A stretch of DNA of 64,000 nt from Tenrec ecaudatus (lineage: Eukaryota; Chordata; Mammalia; Afrosoricida; Tenrecidae), in contig NC_134540.1 of assembly GCF_050624435.1 (NCBI RefSeq), positions 24,392,001-24,456,000 on the forward strand, in the 5' to 3' direction. The notes under the pieces are model-generated. The model did no database searches. It saw only the letters and a list, made by a program, of their open reading frames with translations, and had not been told where the DNA came from. The position numbers were made by a program, and so were the translations under genes. Positions 43,303 through 55,311 of this stretch are shown here, one piece after another; position 1 is the stretch's first letter; each line of letters begins with the position of its first letter.

Positions 43303-44540
43303 CGCCGGCCCCCTCGCAGCCCGCCTCCTCCACCTGCCCTCGCTCCCGGCCCCGCGCCGCTCGCGCCGCGTGCCCGCCAGCCGCGCGCCCCGGACCGCGC
43401 GGCCCTCTCCTCCCCGGCTCTGGCTCGTCCGCCGCGCCCAGCCCCTGGAGAAGTTGGCACCGCACCCGGCCCGCTCCGCGCTGGCCTGGGCGCCAGGGCT
43501 TGGCCGCGGAGGCGGTGCGAGAACCCCAAGCCTTGGGGCGGAGTGGGCACGGGGCGGGGGATGGGGGTGGCAAGGGGCCCGCTCTCTTCTGGGAGCCACA
43601 GCCCCTTGGCTGGGACGCGCTGGCGTCTGGGGACTCCCCGCGACTCCGCTTCCGCGGCGGGGCTCCGGGGACCAGCCGAGAGCCTTGGTACGGGCCAGAG
43701 GGCGGGTGGAAGTGGCCGGCCGGCCGGGGACGGTTCCAGGAGCCCGGCGACGCGCTCAGAGGAGGGGCCCGCGGCGAGGGGACGGCAGCCGGGGAGGGCA
43801 CTCCGAGGTCGAGAGGGGAGAGGCGCCCGAGGCCTAGGACCCAGCGCGGTGCCGGGGATCCACCGCGGGCTTGTCCCGGAGCCCCGAGGGGGAAGCCTGC
43901 CAAGGGGAGGGGTCTGCGTGCGCGCACGTGTCCGCGTGTAAGTGCGTGTGCAAGGAAAGCCAAGTCAGTTGTTTGCCCCGGGGCCGCTGCGAGGGCACCC
44001 GCAGGGTTCCCTTTGTAGGGGAAGGTGACGACCGGGTGGCGGGTGGGGGCACCCGGCCGGAGAGTCGGGCGAGGAAGACCCCAGCTCACTCGCGCGCCAG
44101 CGTCCGGCTTCTTCCCAAAGTTTTGGTCCTTGCTCAGCGTAGTGGCTCTCGCCCACAGCAGGTGCCAGAAGCTTGGCCCGCGTGCCCGGCCCGCTGGGAC
44201 CTTCCCGGCCTGCGCCGGCTGAGCGGAGCTAAGGGCGCGCACCCTGGAAGCCCGGGGCTGGATCCTGGGCCGGACTAGCTTTTTGCCAATGAACGTGCAG
44301 TGGGGGAGGATCTACCGAGAGGGGGCGGGAGTGGGGCATCTTGTCAGTTTCGGGGTAGATGGGCGCTTTCCCCACCGAGGTCGGAGTTTTATCTGGTCCC
44401 CTCCTCGGTGGGAGAAGCGTCAGGGGAAAGTTCTGAGCTGGCCCGAGAAAAGCGAGCAGGGAAAGTTGGAGCCCTGCAGCGGGGGCCCGGGAACCGCTAG
44501 CCAAATTTCTGCGCGGAGTCTTGGAATAGGTGTAAAGATC

Positions 44541-47500
44541 AGAGGAAGCAACTGGGTTTTTGTTATTTATTTTCTTAGGATGGGTGGGCCAAGGAGAGTT
44601 AGAGAATCTGACGTGGGAAGAAAAGCAGGGTTGAGCGAAAGTGATCGAGATCAGGAGGGAACAAGGGCAGAAGATCCCAAATGGGTTCTCCCTTGGGAGA
44701 AGACTTCTGGTAGTGTCCCCTGAAGGCTGTAATGTGAAAACTGCCTATGCCAACCCAGCATATCCCCATCCTACCCAGCCAGAAACTTTTCTTCTTGTAT
44801 TTATCGGCCACTCTTCGCAAATGGGGCATGGATGTGTTTTTAAATCTTCACTTAGGCTAGCTTTGTGTGAATGATTGTGAGTGCGCGCGCGTGCGTGTGT
44901 GTGTGCACGCGCGCGCCCGCACCCAAGAGTATGGACAGGTTACACTGCAGTATAGATTGAGCGGAATCTTGATTACTAAACGTTATTTACTCAGAAAACT
45001 GTGATCCTTAGACTCCAGAAGCAAGCACAACTCTATTCCTGAAAGGAACCTAGGATTAAAACTAGTTGAATCAGGGCAGAAAAGTGTTACAGAGTTGTTA
45101 TATAAAGGATGTGAGTTGGGATTTGAAAGCCAATTCAGAGATGAGTATTACAAGATTGCCTACCTATTCAGTAAATTGGTGAATCGCTGCTTTTTTTCCC
45201 TTTAGAAATCAAACTCCCATTCTGCTTTTGAATCTCTTTGTGTTTCTGAGAGCACACATGCGGACAATCAATGACCATTTCGTATATGCAAAAAAAATAA
45301 TGTAAGGAAGCTTCTTTCAGTGACTACCTTGTTATAATCAAAGTTAACAGGTAACAAGGTCCCTCTAAAGTGTATTCTCTCATCTTCCCCACCCCTGGAA
45401 ATTCTTTGCCAAGACTTTGGAATTGAGGGCTTCCCCATCTGATTGTGGATTGTTTTTTAAAGTTACTATTTTAAAAATAAGATTTTTATCGGAGACCAAC
45501 AGCAGCTTTCAAGTTTAAATTACGAAACCAAGACAAGTCAGATCCAGTACAACTGTCACTTTTCAAGAACGTCTCCTCACACCACTGATTGTTTCAATCA
45601 GCTGCGCTCGATTCTTGCAAATAAAATGAGTTGGTTTAAAAAGCCTACTTTAGGCTATTTTCAAGTTAATGTTTGGTAAATTTATCGATTTGCTTTTGCA
45701 TTTTGATCCTTTAAGATTATACCTCTTACTCAAACTTAAGGATATGTAGATTTGACAGTTATTAACCCCCAAAGAAGTATGCAGTTCCAGACACCTACCT
45801 AGGTTTTCCTGACTGTCACTAACCTAAGAAACAGAAAAGTATGTTGTCCACATCTTAATGCACTATTCTGTTTTAACATCAATCGCAAGTAGTAAGGTCT
45901 TATTTTCTAACTTTGAAACTAATAAACTCAGATGTTTTGCATCTTGGACTTTCAGAAGTGAGGTTACTTTTGTCATTCACGTCCACTTTTAAGATCCTTC
46001 TACTTTCCTCTTGATATATTGATCTATTTCACTCTGATTCTTTCTTCTTTGGCTACTTAAGAGACTATCTAAGGGAATAATTTATGTAGTGGATAAGAGA
46101 AACTATTCAAAAAGACCAACCATATACAATAAAATATAGTGTGCAAGAACTATTAGATCAGTATATATGTTCCTCGCAAGAAACAAACAAATATGTCGCA
46201 CAATTGCATCTGCCAGAAATTTGAGAAGCCAAAATTATGCTAAAGGAAAGAAAGATTCATAAACTTGCTTCAAGTGGCTCTGTCCGTTAGCAAAGCTCAG
46301 AGTAGATTAATTTGCTTGAAGCTGTTGCTTCAGTATGCCAGCTATAAAGATGAGGAGGGATGCTGACCGGAACTGTCTACCACAAGAGATGACAAGGAGA
46401 CCATGGCTTGCTAGATAGTAAAGTTGAAAGTCAGGTCTCACACATGAAAGAAATTCAAGGAAATAGATTTAAAAGTTGTCAAAGAACAAAGTCTAACCTT
46501 GCTCCATTTCCTCTAATTATTATTTTCTTAGTAGCAGGAACTTGGCTGTTGAGATAGAGGTCAGTTAATCAACTGGTAACCATTAAACAACAGCAAATAT
46601 AAGAAAAGTAATTACGTACATGGTCAAGTACATGTATGAATCAATTGCTTGTTTGTAGATTGGAGTTTGGGTTCAATTTTCTGTGAACTCAAGTAATAGT
46701 GACTCTGCTCTATTGTTTTATTTAAAATTCTTCTTACTCTGACTACTGAAAGGATATGGTTTCTATTTTAGGATCTTTCCAACTAGATTATGACTTTGGC
46801 CTTTTGTAATTCTGGATTTGTGGTATTACTGACCTAAGTGGATCCCGTTTAGTCATACATATATTTGCAGAAAATATTGTTTTGTCTTAAAAGACACCAT
46901 CCATAGACAGCAAATTGAAAGCCTTCCCAAGTTGACTGGGTTCTTGTAGGTTATATGAATGAAAATTTAGGACAAGAAGTACAGAATATTTCCAACTTTC
47001 AGTTCTATTAATTTGTCAGAAGTCTTTATTTTTGCCTGCTTTACTTAGATGACATGCTGAACCAGTCTATGTTTATTTTACATTTCCTCCATCACATGCT
47101 TTTAATAGCACTGTTATAGAAAGTTTCCCAACAAACACAGATTCATTTATAACAATTACAATACTTCTCACAGAGAAGTTCATTAATTACTGCAAATGAA
47201 GAGAAGCTATGCTTCTGAACTTTTTTATATTCTACTAAATTACTGGTTTTTATAAAACCCAATGTTTCCTTTTGTAACTTCAGAAAAGAGTATATCATAA
47301 TTCAAAGGTGGAACCTTAAAACATAGACATTCAGCTTTGGGTTCACTCCTCATTACCATGTTTTAAAATTGTCAACACATTAAAGTTTAACAACTGATAG
47401 ATGGCTAGAAGTAGTTTAGCCTGGGGTTTACCTGGTTCAATGAAATTCTATTGTAGAATACAAATCCTCAGAAATGTGGATGCCTTGCAAACCTGTTGTT

Positions 47501-48659
47501 TTCATCAGTGCTCATCTACAGTGGCATCAGCATTATTGTAAATAAGTATAAATAGAAGATGCTTTTCTTTCTAATCACCAAAAACTTATTAGTTAATCCT
47601 CTGAAGCATGAAATTTCATTCACGCATATGTTATTTTACCTGGTGTGCTGCGAATATATAGGAGAAGTTACAAGACGGGCTTTTTGCTTTTGCGGGGATT
47701 TATTTAAACACATCATTTGATGTATTAGCTTTTGGTATTGAACTTTCCAATCTTTCTTTTGTTAGTCCAGATCAGGTTTTGTTTTTTTTAAATGCTGTTG
47801 TTATCTGTTTACTATACCGAATTTCACGGGCATTGCATGTAAGTTGCTGAAACCCATCTAGCCAGACTCCTTTTTTCCTCACTACTTCCCTCAGCCCCCT
47901 GAGATGTGACAACCAACATTGATTAAAGTCTTGGCTGGATTTGAACATAAATCCCCCCTTCTCTTTAGTGATTTACTATGTGTGATTCACCAGCACAGAG
48001 AAACATCATATGCTTTATTGTTTCTCATTGGATGTTTTGTTTGGGGGTGGTGGTGTAAGTGGCTTTAGTAAATTAGCTTCATGTGCAACCCAGTGTTTTT
48101 TAGGAACAGTTTATATTTTGACTCCTAACAAGGATCATTTTAGCTTGCCAAGTTCTTTACTAAATTGTTTCATACAATTGCTTTTTTCAATCAAGTAAAA
48201 TGTCATTTAAGTTATGTGGGAATGGTCACGTCGAACCCAATTGTAAAATTGTACGGAATGTCCACTGGCTTCCCTCGAGTCTTTGGCTGAGACATCCATC
48301 TGCAGTGTGCCGGCAAAAGCAGGGGCAGGTGAGTCTTTCAGAGTTCATGAAACATTTAGACGGGAAGGTTTGTGTTACTTAGTTCTTTTAAAAGATAAAC
48401 TTTACCTGAATTATCTCTCAAGGTTTCTTTTACAGATATTCGCAACCCCCTCCAAAAAATAAAAGGTAATGCCAAGTTATGTACCTTTCAAGTGACAGGA
48501 AATGTGTAATTGATATGAAATATTTGGTTATTTTAAAATGCCATTAGAATAGTTTTATTATTTTACATGTTGAAATAGTCATACGAATGGAATGACCTTA
48601 GCATGTGTAATGTATTGTGATTGGTCAATTACAGTGATGTGGTATATAGATGATAGACT
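44541..48659. other. Intron 1, repeat-poor stretch
   Basis: Apart from the alternating tract at 44881 I recognise no interspersed repeat and no exon here. AT-rich, unique-looking sequence. Confidence 0.5.
44881..44916. repeat. 36-nt perfectly alternating (GC/GT)n tract, Z-DNA candidate
   Basis: An unbroken purine-pyrimidine alternation of GTGCGCGCGC..., GTGTGTGTGT... and GCACGCGCGCGC, 1.6 kb into intron 1. Such tracts readily adopt Z-DNA under negative supercoiling behind a transcribing polymerase. Confidence 0.9.
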
Positions 48660-48724
48660 ATCAGAAAGTTCGTAGGAAAATGGAATTTAAAGATAAGGGA
48701 ATTTTTCTCCAAACTTTCTGAAGT
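48660..48724. mobile_element. MITE-like hairpin
   Basis: 'tcagaaagttcgtaggaaaa' on the left pairs imperfectly with 'tttctccaaactttctga' on the right around a short centre. A related half ('ctttcaaaagttcatgggaa') occurs at about 48914. It looks like a small mariner-type terminal-repeat element. Confidence 0.45.
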
Positions 48725-49551
48725 ACGTGTGTGTGTATTCTCATATGTCTAAATGCTTCAGCCTAAATATTTTACCTGAGGATATATTTCTATTGTTAGA
48801 CTTATTAAGAAATCTCTTCTCCACTATACTTTGTTTACTCAGTGATTCATTCTTCTAATAAAGAAAACCATGAATTAAGAATTCACTTTTTAGAGCTTAG
48901 GCAAATACAAGGCGCTTTCAAAAGTTCATGGGAAAAATGGGATGCAAAGGTCGTGGACCCCCCCCACCTCCCCGCAGGAACTTTGGAAGCCCCTCCTCTA
49001 TCTGAGGCACCTAGCAGAATTCCTGAATAAGCTTATGTTGTTCTCACATTTCTTTCTTTTTCTCTCAACTTGTCAGCAGTTGTTCTTGGCTACAGTGAGT
49101 CGGTTTTTAGGTGTCCCTATAGTAGCTCCCTCGTACAGTAATGCTTTTCTTGGTGAACTGTGCTTTGTACCATCTAGATATCGCAGAACAGAAAGGACTT
49201 TGTTGCAAAGTCTTATCAAATGATGTCTTTTGCAAACAAGGGCACGCAGAATAAGGTGCCTAAATTTAGCCTGACAGTTAGCTATTATTAGATTAAGTGG
49301 TAATCACTTCTTTACTATGCAGCAGTGCAAGTTACTTGGAGAGGTAGGTCTGGGTTGGTTGAAGAGTGCATTGCTGTGCATGGCAGGCAGCTCGTGGCTG
49401 TTCGTATGTGGAAATGAGAACAGCATTTGTGAACCAGTATAAATGAATTAGTCAGACAAAAAAGAAAACAGTGGATGCACATTGCTCTCGTCTTGATGTT
49501 GGCATTAACATTATTTGAATGAAATAGCAGATAAATCTCTGGGTATTGCTG

Positions 49552-49575
49552 TTGTTTGTTTGTTTGTTTGTTTGG
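49552..49575. repeat. (GTTT)n microsatellite
   Basis: Five GTTT-type units followed by GGTTGGTTT. Confidence 0.85.
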
Positions 49576-49676
49576 TTGGTTTGGTTTTTAAGAAAAGGCA
49601 AATCATACAGAGATAGAGAGTGACCCAAAACACTACTTGGTCTAAATCTAGGACATTGAGTCAGACACATTTTAAT

Positions 49677-49703
49677 TGTGTGTGTGTGTGTGTGTGTGTG
49701 TGT
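49677..49703. repeat. (TG)n microsatellite
   Basis: 27 nt of uninterrupted TG. Confidence 0.95.
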
Positions 49704-49906
49704 CTTCCAGCATGCTTGTAGGAGTATTTTAATTTACCTATTTAAAATGAATTTTTAGGTTTTTCTAAATTGTACACTGCCTTGAATGAGCAAATGATTG
49801 GATTTCCCATGAGTGTGACCTTATTGCTTTCGGATCCAAATTAGCCTCGTGGTGTTTTAGGATTTTAAGTGGGTTTTTTTTCTGTACTTTAAATATGCCC
49901 TCGTGA

Positions 49907-50098
49907 CATACTGGCTACAAAATAGGCTACTACTAACTGCAAAGTCTGTAGTTCAAATCCACCAGCTACTCTGAGGGATGAAGAAGAAAAATTCTACTGC
50001 CGTAACTAGTGAGTTTCAGCAAACCACAGGGACCCTTCTGCTCAGTCCTGTAGAGTCACTATGAATCAGAATCAACTTGCTGGCATTGAGTTTTCAGG
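49907..50098 (+). repeat. AfroSINE (14)
   Basis: 'ctactaactgcaaagtctgt', 'agttcaaatccaccagctac', 'agagtcactatgaatcagaa', 'ttgctggcattgagttttca'. First AfroSINE downstream of exon 1. Confidence 0.8.
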
Positions 50099-50989
50099 GA
50101 AAGTTGTCAAAGGCAACTTAGTGCACTAGAAAACTTGTTATTTCATTTGTTATATATGTATTCTTGTATATGTAGGTATAGCCATAGAATTTAATTCGCT
50201 ATGTATGTGTACATAAAATGTGTATTTATGTTTACATAGCTAATAAATTATATGTATGCTTATAAATCTATAGGTATATATCTGTGTTTGTTTTAACTAT
50301 TATAAGTATATACAAGTATATAATGCTGTTGCACAGTTTCACTGAATAATTGGTTGCTTTAGAAAATTATAGAATATAATGATAAAAAAAACTCAATTAA
50401 GCATCTAAAACATATTATTTTATAGGAATGAATGCCTAGAATTCATTATATGCTTCTAGGAGAAAGTCAAAACTTAGCACCATGATTTGAAGAAAAAGAT
50501 GAACTTTATAAGTACACTGGTAAGAATTAGACTGACCATTATGAAGATAACATTGTGGGCGTTGTGGGCAGAAATATAAACTTTTCAGAAAGAAAATATT
50601 AAAATAAGCACCATCTTGTATTGGTTACTTTTTGCTTAGTAACATTGAATATATAAAGAACACCTTTCCTTACTATAAGTAAGTGAAAATCTAAATGTGA
50701 ACTGTAAAATATAAAGGTTCCAAAGTACCTTATCTTGGAGTTGAAATTGTATCAAGTGCATCTAAATAGTTAAGATCACCCTCCCAGTTACAGTGACAGC
50801 AGGGACAACTACTTTCCCTCCAAGACAAAGTGTATCTTAGGAAAGAAAGAGCACTGGCTCAAAGGAGATGAGTTTATGGCAGGATGGAGAAGCAGTTCAA
50901 GTGCTAATTCAACTTAAGGAATATTGTTCATTTCCTTAAAACAAACAAACAAATAGCTTTATTGACATAAGACACAGGAACATCTTGGC

Positions 50990-51180
50990 TGAAAACCTAA
51001 ACTCATTGCCAGACAGTGGATTCCAATCCATAGCAATCAATAACACAGAGGAGAGCACTTTCCAATAGGGCTTCAAAGGCTGCAGTAGACCCCTCCTCTT
51101 TCTCCTTCAGAACAGTGGGGTGGGGCCAACAGTGGATCAGTAGTTTAGCACATAAATATTTTATCCACAGTGACCCCATG
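50990..51180 (-). repeat. AfroSINE (15), diverged
   Basis: Antisense: 'ctaaactcattgccagacag', 'ggattccaatccatagcaat', 'ctcctctttctccttcagaa', 'cagtagtttagcacataaat'. Confidence 0.65.
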
Positions 51181-53849
51181 ACACCTTTTATTAAGAAAGT
51201 GATAAAGATAAATAAAATATTGTATTTAAGGAATGGTTAGTTGATAACTAATGAATGATCAGGCAGATGAAGTGTTTTCATTAAAATCTTTCACTGATTA
51301 TATCTTGGAATCATAGTAGTAATACTTTTTAGTCACATACTTCGTTTCTGGGACATATTTTTTAATTGTTTGCATGTAAGTAAAGCAAATCTGTGGAGAT
51401 GTAACATATTAGAACACTATCACAGTTTTGCCAAAATGTACTGATAACTTCAACAGAATGAATTACTGGTTTTCTTTCATTCTTGAAAGTGATACTTATT
51501 TCTTCATCAGGGAAATTCAAGAATTAAACAATTCTAATGCAGCACTGCCTTTGGATTTTAATGGAATCACTTGGAACATTGGTAACTGACATAGTATCAC
51601 CCACACCTTTCATTCTAGAACAGATGGTTCTAGGATGTGCAACAAGTATAGCATCTTATCAGTGTTCTAAAGCCATCGATGGCAAATATGCTTACCTTTT
51701 TATTTCTATTTACCTTAGTCCATTTTGTGTATACATTTGTGCATGAAAGACCCACACATGCTCAGGCACACACACGCATACACTTGATGCACACATGCGT
51801 ACACTCTGGTCTGTAGGACATAGGGCCATAAGACAAAACATTTACCAAGTAGGCTTTATTCTTGCTTACTGTAACTTATAGAAACATAGTCTAACTCAGA
51901 AAAAAATAGATTCTACACTGAATTCCAATAGAAAAAAAAGAACATTAAAGTTTAGAGTATAAGCAGTATGTAAGTATTCAGAAATGCATCATCACTGTTA
52001 CAGGGCTGTTATTAGGAGAGTGATTGAAAACTGAGCTTAGATTTTCTAACCAGTTTTTTTTCATGATAACTACAGTGTTCTCTTAAAATGTATTTTTTGC
52101 ATACATGAGATTTTCTTATATGTAAGAAATATTAGATATTGAGTAGTTGAACTTGATCATCACCAACTAGCCCTTGATGGGTTTGATGCCAATGTTCCAT
52201 TTACTGTTTATTTCACTGCTTCTTGCACTTTAGAGCAAGGATATCATTGAAAACTAATGGATAAAATTTAGGAACCAAAATTCCATAATCTTAAAAAAAA
52301 AAAAAAAAGATGGCGCTTCCCAAAGTCTTGCCACCAATGAGATGAGTTAGGAATGAGGTCAGTGGGTAAACCTGCAGCTCCACATAAGGAGAAGTGGATT
52401 ACCACTTCTTCCTGTAGTTGGTAATTTTCTTTGAAAACACCTGGTGGAAGTCCAGTTAAATGGATATCAATGACTTTTAGCAGTCACCCATGGCATTTGT
52501 GAAGTCATTGTGTCATTGATGAAAGGAAAAGCACAAATGCTCCACCCACCCCCCAACCCCGAACTCTTTTGTTTTTTTACAGAGTAAGTAGAAACTTGTA
52601 AAACAGTGGTGACTTCCAGTATCCATTCTCATCCAAATCTTAGGGGATTAAAAGTAAAATTTTACATCGTGAATATCCAATGATATTTGGTAAAAGGTCC
52701 ACCATTACATTGGGTTATATTAAAAATGTGAACAAATATGCAGACTTTTCCTTTTTGCATCATTGAGTCGGCAAATAATTTCAGGGGAAAGAGTATACGT
52801 AGGTAAAAAGAGTATATAACTCCTTTATTCTTATCCCCCTCAGAACCCTCTGATAAGTGCGCACTATAAGCAAAGATGAAATGTCTGCTGCTATTGTGTT
52901 CTGTTTTTATTTTATTTTTTCATTCCCACTTCAGACAGCCCATGCAGATTTGAACTTGTAGCCAGGAACAGGGCTTCCATGCTTCCAATTGCCAAAAAGA
53001 CTCCCAGGGACAGAAACTGGACCTGCTTTTATGAAACCATCGAATTACATTACTACAAGTTAACCTCATGTGAAAGGAATGCGCTGATCCTAATTCTAAC
53101 CTTAGTGTTGGAGCCTTCTGGATCAAATTTGATTTTTCATTCTGTTAACACCTGTCTGACTACCAAATTTAGTAAGATATTCTTAGGGGGAAAAAAGGGT
53201 ATGTGTCCTTCATCAGTGATGTTTTACAATTACGTCACAGTGCTATCAAAATGAGGTGGCGCTTCAGGTTTTCTCAGGTATTCTTATTTCAGTTTTAAAG
53301 ACAAAGGATCTACCTAAATGTAAGGACTTTAAACATGAGTTTATCTTATTGGGTTTGAGGACATGTATTTATTTAAAATGAATGTCCCAGTCCAATGAAA
53401 CAAAACAATAAAACCAACTCCTATTTAGATTACTTTTTCTTTGGATGAAGTTTCAAAATAAAGACTTGGTTGTTCAATATCAATATATTTCATTTTTCTT
53501 GGATCCATCATTTTAAATGGTGATTTTCTTAAGTTATTGTTCTTAAAATCACCCAGAACAGGGTCCAGTGACTTCTACGGTCCTGAAGAGTAACACATGA
53601 TTGCGATACATATAAGGCATAATTCATTTTTTAAATTTTAGTTGGATTCATTCCTAGACATGTAGAATGGGACTAAGTTGGAAAACTGAAGTATGCTTGA
53701 AATAAATAGGCATTTAGGTGTGTGGTAATTTGCTTAATTGCTTGAGTGTAAAGATGCTGTGTTATATATGTTATATATGCTCCTGTACTCAAATGCATAA
53801 CCGATAAAGAGGAGTTGGACCAGAACACTTCTTTGATGCTAACTTTCTT
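51181..53849. other. Intron 1, no exon
   Basis: AT-rich. A16-type poly-A near 52292-52308 may mark the end of an old, unrecognisable retrotransposon. No coding homology. Confidence 0.45.
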
Positions 53850-54475
53850 TTTTTTTTTAAATTTTTTTTTATTTTAACAATTTATTGGGGCTGATACAAT
53901 TCTTTTCACAGTTCATACATATACATACATCAATTGTATAAAGCACATCTGTACAGTCTTTGCCCTAATCATTTTTTTCTCTTTTCTTCTTTTACATTTT
54001 ATTAGGGACTCAAACAACTCTTACCACAATCCATACATATACATACATCAATTGTATAAAGCACATCCATACATTCCCTGCCCCAATCATTCTCAAGGCA
54101 TTTGCTCTCCACTTAAGCCCCTTGCATCAGGTCCTCTTTTTTTTTTCTCCCCCTCCCTCCCCTTTCCCCCCTCCCTCATATGCCCTTGGTAATTTATACC
54201 TCGTTATTTTGTCATATCTTGCCCTATCCGGGGTCTCCCTTCCCCCCTTCTCTGCTGTCCCTCTCCCAGGGAAGAGGTCACATGTGGATCCTTGTAATCA
54301 GTTCCCCCTTTCCAACCCACTCACCCTCCACTCTCCCAGCATCGTCCCTCACACCCTTGGTCCTGAAGGTATCATCCACCCTGGATTCCCTGTACCTCCA
54401 ACCCTCATATGTACCAGTGTACAACCTCTGTCCTATCCAGCCCTGCAAGGTAGAATTCGGATCATGGTCTTACGT
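53850..54475 (-). mobile_element. 5'-truncated LINE 3' UTR with duplicated tail (copy B)
   Basis: Poly-T, then 'atttattggggctgatacaa' (tail 2), 'tttattagggactcaaacaa' (tail 1), and UTR to 'gtagaattcggatcatggtc'. It matches copy A (4345-4870) base for base over long stretches and shares the same double tail. A 59-codon shadow frame is identical in both copies, so both insertions are young. No coding function. Confidence 0.7.
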
Positions 54476-54993
54476 GTATCAACATTAGGTAATTGAATGT
54501 GAGGACCCACCTCTCCATACAGTATGCCTTGCTCAATCTCACACACATGATGCTACATTATAAATGAGAAAAGCAACACATGCGCATCTATCTCCCCACA
54601 CACCCCAAAATATGTGCTGTTACCATGATGACTGTGACATGACTGAATTTCAGAATTTAGGTTATAATATTCTGTTCTCGATCAAAAATAACCAAAAAAC
54701 CCATTTTGACCTTTTCACTTCTTTCCCATTTACCACTGAGAACAATTTTTTGGATAAGTCGTCGCTTATTTCCCTACAAGAACCAAACATGCAAAATGCA
54801 AAGAAGAATTTTCATACTAAATTGATTCTAGGAGTACAGGAAATGCATTGGCATTTTCATTGCAAAGTTTGTCACTTTTCTTTCTATCATCAGTCATAAT
54901 GACTCAACCAGGACTTCTTGGGCATCTTAATCACTCTGAAGTACTCTTTTTCTTGGCTGTGACTGTGATTTTAAAAAGCACGACAATACTTAC

Positions 54994-55311
54994 TCTCTCA
55001 GTAAGATAACCTTTTTTCTGACTTTGTTGACACTGATCATTCGAATGAAGTGAATCATTTGAACACCACTGAAGAGTTAAACCATTAATTTGGATGTTTT
55101 CTAATAGTACTTGTATGCCACCTTCAAAAGATCCATATTTGGTTGCATAGTTCATTGCAAAGCTGACTCCAGCAAGGTTCATGGATGTTGAGCACGCCCA
55201 CTGCTCTCCTTTCTCTGAGCGTTCCAGAGGAAGGCGAGGAGGTGGACCAGATGCCACAAGCGCATTATACAGGCTTTTATATTCAATAAGTGTACATACT
55301 AATATATACAT
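54994..55311 (-). other. Antisense exon-like ORF with consensus splice donor, function unknown
   Basis: Minus-strand frame of 106 codons (from the Met codon at 55311) with balanced, globular-protein-like composition (e.g. GPPPRLPLERSEKGEQWACS, FAMNYATKYGSFEGGIQVLL). At 54994 it reaches AGA|GTAAGTATT, a strong donor falling exactly on a codon boundary; past it the frame runs 20 codons to a stop at 54931. A weak acceptor-like ATATATTAG lies near 55,320. It could be an exon of an unannotated antisense transcript or a relic of a pseudogene. I do not recognise the protein, and chance cannot be excluded. Confidence 0.3.

Larger units (their letters stand above)
41500..44540. promoter_or_regulatory. 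CpG island spanning the DACH1 promoter, exon 1 and start of intron 1
   Basis: Base composition changes abruptly from AT-rich flanks to very GC-rich, CpG-dense sequence and falls back by about 44540. The island covers the presumed promoter, 5' leader, exon 1 and 1.2 kb of intron. It explains the long open frames on both strands here, including a 740-codon antisense frame, because GC-rich DNA has few stop codons. CpG-island promoters are typical of developmental transcription factors. Boundaries are by eye. Confidence 0.85.
48725..49906. other. Intron 1, no exon
   Basis: Contains the half-copy of the MITE-like end near 48914, a C-run at 48958-48968, a (TTTG)n tract (49552-49575) and a (TG)n tract (49677-49703). 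No coding homology. Confidence 0.5.

Noticed and set aside
42020..44242. 740-codon minus-strand frame opposite DACH1 exon 1
   Set aside because: Shadow of the CpG island: low-complexity Ala/Arg/Gly translation mirroring GGC/AGC repeats, continuing across the exon-intron boundary, with no domain.
43009..44278. Several plus-strand frames of 135-310 codons overlapping or following exon 1
   Set aside because: Alternative frames in very GC-rich DNA, rich in Arg/Gly/Pro/Ala, with no domain or start support.
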